From Acidaminobacter sp964416305 (lineage in GTDB: Bacteria; Bacillota; Clostridia; Peptostreptococcales; Acidaminobacteraceae), in the NCBI GenBank assembly GCA_964416305.1, contig CAYQDM010000017.1, forward strand, positions 1 to 64,000: DNA of 64,000 nucleotides, given 5' to 3'. Under the pieces are notes generated by a model that saw nothing but the letters and a program-made list of their open reading frames with translations, had not been told where the DNA came from and did not search any database. Every line of letters starts with the position of its first letter. Within the stretch, counting starts at the first letter, position 1. A program made the position numbers and the translations under genes. Below, piece after piece: positions 8,053-15,843 of this stretch.

Positions 8053-8081
8053 ATTTTAGCATACTAGTCTTGTCATTTCAA
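8053..8081 (-). promoter_or_regulatory. symporter promoter, distal candidate
   Basis: TTGAAA (8076-8081) and TAAAAT (8053-8058), 17 bp apart on the minus strand, form a second good promoter. It may give a longer symporter leader or a short separate RNA. The rest of the roughly 510-bp gap between the symporter start and the 8177 gene shows nothing else clear; no terminator is obvious for the upstream gene. Confidence 0.5.
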
Positions 8082-8176
8082 TTATATTGCCAATATTCTG
8101 TCTGCTAATCGGCAAAGTGAATAAAATTCAGCGAATTCCTGCTTATTCTTTATTAACTGCATACGAAGCGTCCAAT

Positions 8177-9817
8177 TTAAGGTCTGACCGTCACAGTGAC
8201 CGGACGACTTTTCATCATGATCTGCTCCGCGACACGAATCCCATCGATTGCAGAGGAGGTTATCCCGCCGGCATAACCCGCACCTTCACCACATGGGTAC
8301 AGGCCAGGGTGTGAGATGGATTCCAGTGTCGTTTCGTTCCTAATAATGCGTACCGGGGACGAACTGCGTGTTTCGAATGCGGTGAGGATTCCGTCATCAT
8401 CGGCAAAAGCTTTCATCTTTTGGCCCATTTTAGTCAAGCCATCCTGGAGAGCTTCCACCAGGAAGGGCGGTATCACCGTTCTGAAGTCCGCTTTGACCGG
8501 CTGGGGGCGATAAGTCGGTTTGATCTTCTCGGGTTCATGGGATGCGTCAAATGGCCGGCGCCCCAAAAATTCACCTACTGTCATATAAGGCGCGCCATAG
8601 GTTCTGCCTCCCAGTTCAAATGCCGACGTTTCCAAGGCACGCTGAAATTCAATGCCAGAGAGCAGATGCTTTGAGTCAAAATCCTCAGGTGTCACAGATA
8701 CCAATAAGGCACTGTTAGCATTTTCCAAATCTCTCGCCCGTCTGCTCATACCATTGGTAACCACACCACACAACTCAGAGGATGCCGCGACGACTTCGCC
8801 GCCCGGACACATGCAAAAGGTGTACACACCACGTCCGCTGTCTGTCGTTGCCGTCAGCTTGTACTCCGACGCACCGTAGCGCTTCTTTAAGGCTTCAAGG
8901 TGCTCACCGTACTGCTGCAGGTCAATCTCTGTCTGCCGGTGTTCAATGCGGACCCCAACAGCAAATGGCTTCTGACGCAGCTCAACCCCCTGCTCGTGAA
9001 GCATGGCAAAAGTATCCCTGGCACTGTGGCCAACGGCAAGAATGACCACATCTGTCTTCATTTTCATGCCGTCTGACAGTTCCAGCTCAAAAATTCCATC
9101 AGGCAAACGTTTTATCATGCAGACCTTTGTATCAAACATGAATTGGCCGCCTTGGGCTTCAACTCTGAACCGCATGGCTTTTACCACATGCCTGAGAATA
9201 TCTGTGCCTATGTGTGGTTTTTGCCGGTAACGAATATCTTCTGGCGCGCCAAGTGCTGCCAGCAGATCCAGCACCTGCTGACCCCTAGGGTCCTTGCTGC
9301 GCGATGTCAGCTTTCCATCCGAAAAAGTTCCTGCGCCACCCTCACCAAATTGAACATTGGATTCCGGGTTTAGATCGCCGGTGGACCAAAACGTTTCAAT
9401 GTCTTCTACACGCTTTTCCACACGGCTCCCCCGTTCAATGACTACAGGGTTATACCCGTTGCGGCTGAGCATTTCTGCCGCAAACATCCCAGCCGGACCA
9501 AATCCTATTATTACAGGCGGATATTTGAGCATACTCTTCTCTTGTCCGGGATCGATCGCATGCTCATGATGCAGCACTTCCAGACGCTCGGCATCTTTCC
9601 CGAGCTTCTTAAGGAGCCTGGGTTCGCGGTCTCCGGCGGCTAGATCTATACTGTAAACTACCTTGGCAGGTTGCCCCTTTCTCAAATCGAGGGACTCCCG
9701 GGCTATACGCCAGGAAAGGGGCTCATTCGCCCCAATGCCCAACTTCTTTCTCAACTGCAGTTCAATTTCCCTGTCACTGTGCCCGATCTCCATTTTGATC
9801 TGATGAATTCGCAGCAT
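8177..9817 (-). CDS. FAD-dependent dehydrogenase, COG2509 type
   Basis: The 546-residue protein has a short N-terminal domain (about 90 residues) followed by a Rossmann FAD site IIGFGPAGMFAAEML near residue 103 and a FGEGGAGTFSDGKL segment near residue 157, typical of the widespread but uncharacterised COG2509 NAD(FAD)-utilising dehydrogenases. A CGEGAGYAGGI motif near the C terminus would contact FAD. Substrate is unknown. It is 6 bp downstream of the ECF S-component gene, so they may be co-transcribed. ATG at 9817 is chosen as the first methionine. Confidence 0.88.
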   Translation of the reverse strand: MLRIHQIKMEIGHSDREIELQLRKKLGIGANEPLSWRIARESLDLRKGQPAKVVYSIDLAAGDREPRLLKKLGKDAERLEVLHHEHAIDPGQEKSMLKYPPVIIGFGPAGMFAAEMLSRNGYNPVVIERGSRVEKRVEDIETFWSTGDLNPESNVQFGEGGAGTFSDGKLTSRSKDPRGQQVLDLLAALGAPEDIRYRQKPHIGTDILRHVVKAMRFRVEAQGGQFMFDTKVCMIKRLPDGIFELELSDGMKMKTDVVILAVGHSARDTFAMLHEQGVELRQKPFAVGVRIEHRQTEIDLQQYGEHLEALKKRYGASEYKLTATTDSGRGVYTFCMCPGGEVVAASSELCGVVTNGMSRRARDLENANSALLVSVTPEDFDSKHLLSGIEFQRALETSAFELGGRTYGAPYMTVGEFLGRRPFDASHEPEKIKPTYRPQPVKADFRTVIPPFLVEALQDGLTKMGQKMKAFADDDGILTAFETRSSSPVRIIRNETTLESISHPGLYPCGEGAGYAGGITSSAIDGIRVAEQIMMKSRPVTVTVRP

Positions 9818-9823
9818 GCCCTT

Positions 9824-10342
9824 TTACCCTCTTCTGAGTCGCAGGGATGCAGATAACGCCTTGATAAGAACAGGAACCACCAGAAGCTGCAGTGCCATGC
9901 CTGGAAGTCCTGTCAGCACTGCGCCTTTCATATACATGACAGGATTCAATTGAACTGCAAATAAAGAAGTCGTCACTACAGCGGCGATCCCAAGCACAAT
10001 GCGGCCGACCAGCATGGAAATGACAAGCGCGGCATAAACATTCAAGTGGCGCTTGTTGATCAGCCACGACATGGTCCAGCCATAAGCAGCGAGTTCAAAG
10101 GCCATGAGAAATGCAATTGGAAAAAGAGGCGGCATCCCCGTAGCAACAGAGCTCGTCAGCGGCGTAAGCGCACCCGCAATTAGGGCAATCCAAGGGTTGA
10201 CGAAGGCTGCACCCACGAGAATAGGCAAATGCATTGGCAGGAATATGGTTCCGCTGACAGAGGTGAGGTGAAAGACTGTTGGCACCAGAAGTCCCAGCGC
10301 AATGATCAGCGCACCGCGGATCAAAGATTTAGTTTGGTTCAT
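9824..10342 (-). CDS. ECF transporter S component (substrate unknown, perhaps NiaX-like)
   Basis: A 172-residue, five- to six-span membrane protein that fits the substrate-binding S subunit of energy-coupling factor vitamin transporters. It carries VFHLTSVSGTIFLPMHLPIL and TGMPPLFPIAFLMAFELAAY, segments seen in vitamin S components, with some likeness to niacin (NiaX) proteins from memory. ATG at 10342 follows GGAGG; an upstream TTG would place that site inside the gene. No ATPase or T subunit is adjacent; it presumably uses the shared module at 15040-17508. Confidence 0.75.
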   Translation of the reverse strand: MNQTKSLIRGALIIALGLLVPTVFHLTSVSGTIFLPMHLPILVGAAFVNPWIALIAGALTPLTSSVATGMPPLFPIAFLMAFELAAYGWTMSWLINKRHLNVYAALVISMLVGRIVLGIAAVVTTSLFAVQLNPVMYMKGAVLTGLPGMALQLLVVPVLIKALSASLRLRRG

Positions 10343-10416
10343 TGTAAAATCCTCCAATTACTATTTTTTTGGCCATTGTCTGTTTAAATCATTTCCAAAA
10401 TCTATGCATCAGTTCT

Positions 10417-10842
10417 TTATTCCTCTTCCGAATCCTCGTCTTTCCCGAACCAGAGCGCCAGCTCTTCCCTGGCTTCCTCAAGGCTTGATGATCCATGGAC
10501 TGCATTGAACTGGACACTGTCCCCATAGAGATACCTGATCGTACAAACTCTGGCCTTTGCTGGATCCGTTGCGCCATTTATCTCTCTGACCACCTCAACA
10601 GCGTTTTCTCCAGTGAGTTTCATGACAAAAACCCGGTCAGAGGACATGAATCGCACGAGAGAGGCATAAAAACTCTTATCTTTATGGGCCTGGTAGTGCT
10701 TTTCGACCAGTCCCGGTTCAGGCACACACATATAGGCCTCTTCGAGAACCAAACCGTGAGCTTCGTAGAGCGACAAAATTGCACCTATTTTTTGTTTTTT
10801 GACTGCATCCGGTTTAATAATAACCAAGGTTGATTCTTTCAT
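10417..10842 (-). CDS. ndk: nucleoside diphosphate kinase
   Basis: Transfers the gamma phosphate between nucleoside di- and triphosphates through a phosphohistidine. The 141-residue product begins with TLVIIKPDAVKK and has NAVHGSSS near residue 115, where the histidine is the catalytic one (the usual motif is NAVHGSDS, so the aspartate is Ser here). ATG at 10842 lies about 8 nt after GAGGTG; a GTG at 10851 is less likely. The acidic tail DEDSEEE is a small extension. Confidence 0.95.
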   Translation of the reverse strand: MKESTLVIIKPDAVKKQKIGAILSLYEAHGLVLEEAYMCVPEPGLVEKHYQAHKDKSFYASLVRFMSSDRVFVMKLTGENAVEVVREINGATDPAKARVCTIRYLYGDSVQFNAVHGSSSLEEAREELALWFGKDEDSEEE

Positions 10843-10881
10843 GAGTAACACCTCACATCTTAAATGATATCCTGCGCGATC

Positions 10882-11340
10882 TTAAATCGCACCAATGCGT
10901 GTCAGAAACTGACGAATTTCCTCCATCATAGCCTCAAACCAACGTGATTCCTCTGCCCTTGTATTTACGGCAATGGTCTCTACCGGGCAGAATCCTGTTC
11001 CTTCTCTGTTCTGGATGTGATCCACCAAAAGGTTGTGTTGAACCTCGATCCCTACGGACGTCAGATATGTTTTGGCAGGCTCACTCATGACGAGTGCCCA
11101 CACTTTTGTAATGCCAATTTCTGCCGCAATTCTGGCGGCCCCCAGCCCAATAACTCTGTCGATGAGCAGCGCCCCACCTGCAAATCGGATACCGTCTGTG
11201 AAAATCACATACAGGGGTTTAATGCCTCTTTCTCTTGAGGAATGGGCGATTTCTCCATCCACATGAATCATCATGCTGAGGGCCTGATCCTTCAAATCTC
11301 GAACGCCTTCTTCAAACGTCATTTTCAAATCTCCCGTCAT
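10882..11340 (-). CDS. DUF1893 family protein (deaminase-like fold)
   Basis: The 152-residue protein resembles Thermotoga TM1506-like DUF1893 proteins: SRERGIKPLY, then ALLIDRVIGLGAARIAAEIG, then NREGTGFCPVETIA with a conserved cysteine near residue 117. This family has a cytidine-deaminase-like fold without a proven activity. It sits between ndk and the Memo/AMMECR1 fusion in the same orientation (8 bp from the latter), which suggests co-expression but no firm role. ATG at 11322 is an alternative start. Confidence 0.75.
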   Translation of the reverse strand: MTGDLKMTFEEGVRDLKDQALSMMIHVDGEIAHSSRERGIKPLYVIFTDGIRFAGGALLIDRVIGLGAARIAAEIGITKVWALVMSEPAKTYLTSVGIEVQHNLLVDHIQNREGTGFCPVETIAVNTRAEESRWFEAMMEEIRQFLTRIGAI

Positions 11341-11348
11341 TCTTAACT

Positions 11349-12758
11349 TTAGACATGCCGTTCAACCGTAAATCTATGAATCCGATAAGCTTCATGTTCT
11401 TTTATGCCAGCTTTGTTTAAGGCAATTCTGATCTGATCCTCAACCGTATCGACACCCTCAAGGTCAGGTAAGAGAAGCCCGCGCCTGAAATCCGATTCCA
11501 CTATGACACCGTATGTCTTCGGATCAAGTGCTTGAGTTCCGGATACCAGTTCACCTTTTGAAAGAACATCCACTGAAATAGTAAGGTGCTCCAGCTCCCA
11601 AGGCTCAATCTCCGGGAATCTCGGATCCTCGGTTGCTGCCTGGATTGCATTGTGAATAATTTCCTCAGCCAAAGAGTGCTTTGTGCCGATGGTCGTACCT
11701 ATACAACCTCGCAGCCCTCCGGAACTCTTGATCGAGACAAACACACCTTTGGATGGTCCCTCAAGCTCCGGCACCTTAAGTTCCTCAGGCAGTTTAATTC
11801 GCTTTTGCTCTCTAACATAAGCTTCAACAGCAACTCTGGCTAGTCTCACAAAATTATCTTCTCTGTTGCGTCTCGTTAGTCTTCTGCTTAAAACACCTTG
11901 TACGACTTCATCAAATCTTTTGGCGTCATCCGAAGGCTTTGGATCTGTCAATGAAACAACACCATAGCCCACACCAAACGGCCCTTCATAAGACAATACT
12001 TTTGAAGACACTTCAAGACCATCAAGGGCCCCAATCATGATATCCAACGACTTTTTGCCGCATTCTCCGGCGCCTTCGCAAAGTGCTTCGTCTGCTGTTA
12101 CGACTTTTACCAGGTCGTTCTTTTCAAAAGCATCCACTATCCACGCATCGAACTTCGGACCACGGACATCAAAGTGATACGGTCCGGAGTCTTTAAGTTT
12201 ATGGGACAAATCCCCACTCGCAATGATGACAGCTCTTAATCCCAAGTTATCAATACAAGAGGAAAGCAATTGACCAAACCTGTACAATTCATCTGTGGAC
12301 AACAATCCATAAGTGATTTCTACCAGCTCATAGTCTGAATAATGAGTTTCTACAAAGGACAACGGGACTATGACACCGTGGTCCAAGTCACCGGCCACAT
12401 CAAATCTTCGCGCAAGGGCATGATCGAATATGACAGCAGGCAGGTTGTTGTCTGCAGACTGATCCGCCAGTGCCTGGATCAGCGAAAGCGCATTATTCTT
12501 TTTCAAGTGAATTTCAGGCGCGCCAAAAGCACTTAAATTCCCTTCGAGATTACGCTCCCCACGAATGGCTATTGCATCACTGAACAGAGGTCCATGCGGC
12601 GAAATTACTACTATAACGTCAGGTTTAAGATTGGCAATCTGGATACCAACCTCATCCATAGCTCTGGCTGTGGCTGCTACCGCCTTAGACTGTTCATGTC
12701 CAACCGCCGGTATCACAACAGGGGGATGCGGCATTAGATAACCTGCGAGTATCGTCAT
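11349..12758 (-). CDS. AmmeMemoRadiSam system fusion protein: Memo-like (B) plus AMMECR1 (A)
   Basis: A 469-residue fusion. Residues 1 to about 265 match the class III extradiol dioxygenase-like LigB/Memo fold (GYLMPHPPVVIP at the N terminus; VVISPHGP; IIASGDLSHKL with histidines that could bind metal). Residues from about 285 match AMMECR1 (SSGGLRGCIGT, the family signature). In many anaerobes these act with a radical SAM protein, AmrS; none is seen in this window. ATG at 12758 lies after AAGGAG; a GTG at 12767 would overlap the upstream stop codon. Confidence 0.88.
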   Translation of the reverse strand: MTILAGYLMPHPPVVIPAVGHEQSKAVAATARAMDEVGIQIANLKPDVIVVISPHGPLFSDAIAIRGERNLEGNLSAFGAPEIHLKKNNALSLIQALADQSADNNLPAVIFDHALARRFDVAGDLDHGVIVPLSFVETHYSDYELVEITYGLLSTDELYRFGQLLSSCIDNLGLRAVIIASGDLSHKLKDSGPYHFDVRGPKFDAWIVDAFEKNDLVKVVTADEALCEGAGECGKKSLDIMIGALDGLEVSSKVLSYEGPFGVGYGVVSLTDPKPSDDAKRFDEVVQGVLSRRLTRRNREDNFVRLARVAVEAYVREQKRIKLPEELKVPELEGPSKGVFVSIKSSGGLRGCIGTTIGTKHSLAEEIIHNAIQAATEDPRFPEIEPWELEHLTISVDVLSKGELVSGTQALDPKTYGVIVESDFRRGLLLPDLEGVDTVEDQIRIALNKAGIKEHEAYRIHRFTVERHV

Positions 12759-12763
12759 TTCGA

Positions 12764-13087
12764 TCACTCCTTCGATCCTTTTAGATAACCTTTTCTCATC
12801 AGCTTTTCAATGTGCTCGGTTACTTTTTCATCAATATCAATCTGATAGGTCTCCTCAAGCACAAACATCATGGAAACAGCAACTTGCGCCACATCCAGCA
12901 GCTCTAGGCTGATCCTCTCCACAACTTCTTTGGGTTCCATGTCAACAGTCTCACCGTTGAGGCCTCTGAACTTCCCTATTAACTGCGCCAGTTCGCCGGC
13001 CTCCTCCATGAGCTTCAAGCATGTGGATTCGAGACCCGGCTGAAGATTGTTCAGCTTCGGGAGGCTGATTTGTTTGTATTCGTTCAT
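12764..13087 (-). CDS. MazG-like nucleotide pyrophosphohydrolase domain protein
   Basis: The 107-residue all-alpha protein has KLMEEAGELAQLIGK and ISLELLDVAQVAVSMM, fitting the EExxE and ExxD metal-binding motifs of the MazG/dUTPase-like superfamily. It probably hydrolyses a non-canonical NTP; the substrate is unknown. It is the first gene of a minus-strand run towards ndk and has its own promoter at about 13119. Confidence 0.8.
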   Translation of the reverse strand: MNEYKQISLPKLNNLQPGLESTCLKLMEEAGELAQLIGKFRGLNGETVDMEPKEVVERISLELLDVAQVAVSMMFVLEETYQIDIDEKVTEHIEKLMRKGYLKGSKE

Positions 13088-13118
13088 GAATTTGCACCCT
13101 TTCAGACGACTTTTAATT

Positions 13119-13124
13119 ATTATA
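13119..13124 (-). promoter_or_regulatory. extended -10 promoter of the mazG-like operon
   Basis: TGCTATAAT on the minus strand is a perfect extended -10 box; there is no good -35. It lies 32 bp upstream of the mazG-like start codon. Confidence 0.6.
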
Positions 13125-13160
13125 GCACAAAATAGCGTCTTGGGATTTCATGTGATCCCG

Positions 13161-13203
13161 AAATGAAGAAAAGGGCAGGCCAGGCCTTCCCTTTTCTTCA
13201 TTT
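13161..13203. repeat. perfect 15-bp inverted repeat between rpsI terminator and mazG-like promoter
   Basis: AAATGAAGAAAAGGG pairs with CCCTTTTCTTCATTT around a 13-nt loop that itself contains AGGCC/GGCCT. It follows the rpsI terminator on the minus strand and may be a back-up terminator, although it is not followed by a U tract in that direction. Confidence 0.75.
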
Positions 13204-13204
13204 C

Positions 13205-13236
13205 AAAAAAAAGACACCCCGAAAAGAGGTGTCTTT
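13205..13236 (-). terminator. rplM-rpsI terminator
   Basis: AAAGACACC (13210-13218) pairs with GGTGTCTTT (13228-13236); on the minus strand the stem ends in TTTTTTTT. It lies 12 bp after the rpsI stop. Confidence 0.92.
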
Positions 13237-13247
13237 GATAGATCGAA

Positions 13248-13640
13248 TTATCGCTTGGAGAACTGTGGTGCTCTTCTCGCAGCTTTGAGTCCGTATTTTT
13301 TTCTTTCCTTCATACGGGAGTCACGCGTGAGGAAGCCCTCTTTTTTAAGAATGGCACGATACTCATCATCAACTTTAAGAAGGGCTCTGGAAACACCGTG
13401 GCGAACTGCGCCAGCTTGACCAGTAAAACCGCCGCCTTCAACAATTACAAAGACGTCGAACTTGCCAAGCGTGTTGGTGAGAACCAGAGGACGCTTAATT
13501 TCATTGCGAAGTGTTTCAAAGTTGAAGTAATCTTCAACTGTACGACCGTTGATCTTGAATTCACCATTGCCCGGTACGAGGCGTACACGCGCAGTGGAGC
13601 TTTTTCGTCTTCCTGTGCCTTGATACTGCATAGTCATCAT
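13248..13640 (-). CDS. rpsI: 30S ribosomal protein uS9
   Basis: The 130-residue protein has YQGTGRRKSSTARVRL at the N terminus and ends KYGLKAARRAPQFSKR, the conserved tail that reaches the P site of the 30S subunit. It is the second gene after rplM, the near-universal pairing. ATG at 13640 is 6 nt after AGGAGG; ATGs at 13637 and 13631 are alternatives. Confidence 0.98.
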   Translation of the reverse strand: MMTMQYQGTGRRKSSTARVRLVPGNGEFKINGRTVEDYFNFETLRNEIKRPLVLTNTLGKFDVFVIVEGGGFTGQAGAVRHGVSRALLKVDDEYRAILKKEGFLTRDSRMKERKKYGLKAARRAPQFSKR

Positions 13641-13658
13641 GAATTCCCTCCTTCGTGG

Positions 13659-14087
13659 TTATACTTCGAGCGCTTCAGGCTTTTGTGCTTCGTGATTGTG
13701 CTGATCACCGCTGTAAACTTTCAGCTTCTTCAGCATGTCTCTTCCAAGGGAGTTCTTTGGAAGCATGCCTTTGATGGCATGTGTGACAACCGTCTCAGGC
13801 TTCTTAGCCATCATTTCGCGATAGCTGCGCTCTCTCAGGTGGCCCGTGTAGCCAGTGTGCCATCTGAATTTCTTCTGATCAAGTTTTTTACCTGTCAGAA
13901 CCACTTTCTCAGCGTTGATGATGATGACATAATCACCGCAGTCGACGTGAGGGGTGTAGGTTGGCTTATGTTTGCCTCTAAGGATTGTAGCAACTTCAGT
14001 GGAAAGTCTGCCGAGGGTCTTTCCTTCAGCATTGATGACATACCATTTTCTCTCTATTTCATTGGGTTTAGCAACGAAAGATTTCAT
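13659..14087 (-). CDS. rplM: 50S ribosomal protein uL13
   Basis: The 142-residue early-assembly 23S rRNA-binding protein shows KWYVINAEGKTLGRLSTEVA and the KHKPTYTPHVDCGDYVIIINAEK segment. It starts the rplM-rpsI unit, with its own promoter (14182-14210) and a short leader that can fold, as is common for L13 autoregulation in Bacillota. Confidence 0.98.
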   Translation of the reverse strand: MKSFVAKPNEIERKWYVINAEGKTLGRLSTEVATILRGKHKPTYTPHVDCGDYVIIINAEKVVLTGKKLDQKKFRWHTGYTGHLRERSYREMMAKKPETVVTHAIKGMLPKNSLGRDMLKKLKVYSGDQHNHEAQKPEALEV

Positions 14088-14181
14088 GAGTTCCCTCCTA
14101 ACATTAATATTTCACCGTTTTTATTAAATAAAAAAACCCGGGGCAGGATTTTTTTAGTTCGCCTCAAAATGAGCCAAACTT
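14088..14181 (-). promoter_or_regulatory. rplM leader, candidate L13 leader
   Basis: Just after the promoter the minus-strand RNA can form an 11-position hairpin with one mismatch (AGTTTGGCTCA/TGAGGCGAACT, about 14157-14181), followed by AAAAAAATCC/CCGGGTTTTTTT-type pairing near 14130-14153. Known L13 leaders occupy this place in Bacillota; match to the Rfam model cannot be checked here. Confidence 0.45.
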
Positions 14182-14210
14182 ATTTTATAATAGCAGCCAC
14201 TTAGAGTCAA
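14182..14210 (-). promoter_or_regulatory. rplM-rpsI promoter
   Basis: TTGACT (14205-14210) and TAAAAT (14182-14187) on the minus strand, 17 bp apart, lie between truA and rplM. Confidence 0.75.
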
Positions 14211-14290
14211 CTACTTTTTTGTTGATTTGCTAATTAAAATCCAACGCAAACGCAATAGTATCGTACAGACAAAACACTCATCTTCACAGT

Positions 14291-15040
14291 TTAATAGATG
14301 ACCTCAGTTAAATACAAACCTTGCGGCGGTGCCGTCCAAGGTGCCATGGTGCGTTCTTTGGCATCCAGCAGCCGCCCGGCGTCTGAAGGTTCAAGGCGGC
14401 CTTTTCCAATTAAGACCAAAACCGCTGTCATGATTCGAACCATGTTGTACAAAAATCCGTTGCCTCTGAAAGTGAAGGTCACCAGTGTGCCCTCTTTATG
14501 CAGCTCTATGGCTTCAATACGCCGGATAGTCGTTTTCGCAGAACTCCCCTGGGATCTGAAGGTCGCAAAGTCGTGCTCGCCAATCCAATACGCGGCTGCT
14601 TCTCTCATCTTGTCCAAATCCAGCGGTTCTGGTACATGCCAGACCAGATAAGATTTCAATGGATCTTTTATAGAGTTATTGTCAATTTTATACTGATAGA
14701 TTTTACCCCGCGCTGAATATCTCGGATGAAAGTCAGCCTCAACATCCTCTGCGCTCAGAATCTGGATATCGTCCGGAAGATGATAATTCAAAACATAACA
14801 TAATCTGGTTGTCGGAAATGCAGAGTGATGAACAAACGAAGCGATCTGTGCAAGTGCATGCACACCGGCATCAGTACGACCTGAAGCGGTCAACTCAATT
14901 TTTTCGCTCAACAGCGTGCTGACTAATTTTTCAATGGTCTCCTGAATCGATTTGAATCGCTTCTGACGTTGCCATCCTTGATACTGAGTGCCTTGATAGG
15001 CAATGGTCAGTTTAACGCGACGAGGGGCTTTCCTGTGCAT
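14291..15040 (-). CDS. truA: tRNA pseudouridine(38-40) synthase
   Basis: Converts uridines 38-40 in the tRNA anticodon arm to pseudouridine. The 249-residue product has ASGRTDAGVHALAQ with the catalytic aspartate, and FRGNGFLYNMVRIM in the C-terminal half. ATG at 15040 overlaps the ecfT stop as TGATG, which favours it over an upstream GTG at 15052. It ends the ecfA1-A2-T unit, a common Bacillota order. Confidence 0.96.
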   Translation of the reverse strand: MHRKAPRRVKLTIAYQGTQYQGWQRQKRFKSIQETIEKLVSTLLSEKIELTASGRTDAGVHALAQIASFVHHSAFPTTRLCYVLNYHLPDDIQILSAEDVEADFHPRYSARGKIYQYKIDNNSIKDPLKSYLVWHVPEPLDLDKMREAAAYWIGEHDFATFRSQGSSAKTTIRRIEAIELHKEGTLVTFTFRGNGFLYNMVRIMTAVLVLIGKGRLEPSDAGRLLDAKERTMAPWTAPPQGLYLTEVIY

Positions 15041-15843
15041 CAAGAGACCCACATCCTAACTGTAATGAGACCACCCCAGTACAGCATAAAAACAAATACT
15101 CCAATTAAATCCAAATGCGTAAACTGGAGAACTTTCATTCTCGTTCGGTTCTCGCCGCCTCTGTAACATCTCGCTTCCATTGCCATAGCCAACTCATCCG
15201 CTCTTCTGAAAGCACTTATGAAGAGTGGGACAAGCAGAGGAATCAGACTTTTCGCCCGCTTGATCAGATTACCGCTTTCAAAATCAGCGCCTCGTGCCAT
15301 TTGCGCCTTCATTATTTTATCTGTTTCTTCCAGCAATGTCGGAATGAAACGAAGTGCAATAGTCATCATCATTGCCAATTCGTGCGCTGGAAGTCCCAGC
15401 TTTTTGAAGGGATTCAGGAGCCTCTCCAGACCATCAGTCAACTCTATGGGGGAAGTTGTCAAAGTCAGCATGGAGGTTCCTATGATTAGAAGAATCAAGC
15501 GGCTGGCCATAAAAAAGGCTTGCCTCACACCTTCATGTGTAATTTTGATGAATCCAAAACGAAAGAGTTCCGTACCCGGGGTCAGAAAGACGTTGATGCC
15601 AAACGCAAAGATAATGATCATCAGTACAGGTTTGAGACCTCTGAGCAAGTATTTATATGGTATTTTGGAAACCGAGATGGTCAGTGCCAGAAATGCCAAT
15701 ACTACACCATAGCCAATAAATGAGTTGATAAAAAAAAGCGACACGATATAAAGCATTGAAGCTATCAACTTAAATCTAGGATCCATTCTATGCACAGGAG
15801 AAGAAAGCGGCAAATACTGTCCAACAGTGATATCACGAAGCAT
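15040..15843 (-). CDS. ecfT: energy-coupling factor transmembrane protein EcfT
   Basis: Membrane scaffold that links the two ATPases to interchangeable vitamin-binding S subunits. The 267-residue protein has four to six hydrophobic segments and the paired coupling motifs MARGADFES and MEARCYRGG (Ala-Arg-Gly and Ala-Arg-Cys) that dock onto the ATPases. It overlaps ecfA2 and truA by about 10 and 1-3 nt. Confidence 0.96.
   Translation of the reverse strand: MLRDITVGQYLPLSSPVHRMDPRFKLIASMLYIVSLFFINSFIGYGVVLAFLALTISVSKIPYKYLLRGLKPVLMIIIFAFGINVFLTPGTELFRFGFIKITHEGVRQAFFMASRLILLIIGTSMLTLTTSPIELTDGLERLLNPFKKLGLPAHELAMMMTIALRFIPTLLEETDKIMKAQMARGADFESGNLIKRAKSLIPLLVPLFISAFRRADELAMAMEARCYRGGENRTRMKVLQFTHLDLIGVFVFMLYWGGLITVRMWVS

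Noticed and set aside
8087..8314. 75-codon plus-strand frame at the end of the FAD dehydrogenase gene
   Set aside because: No ribosome binding site; mostly overlaps a well-supported gene on the other strand.
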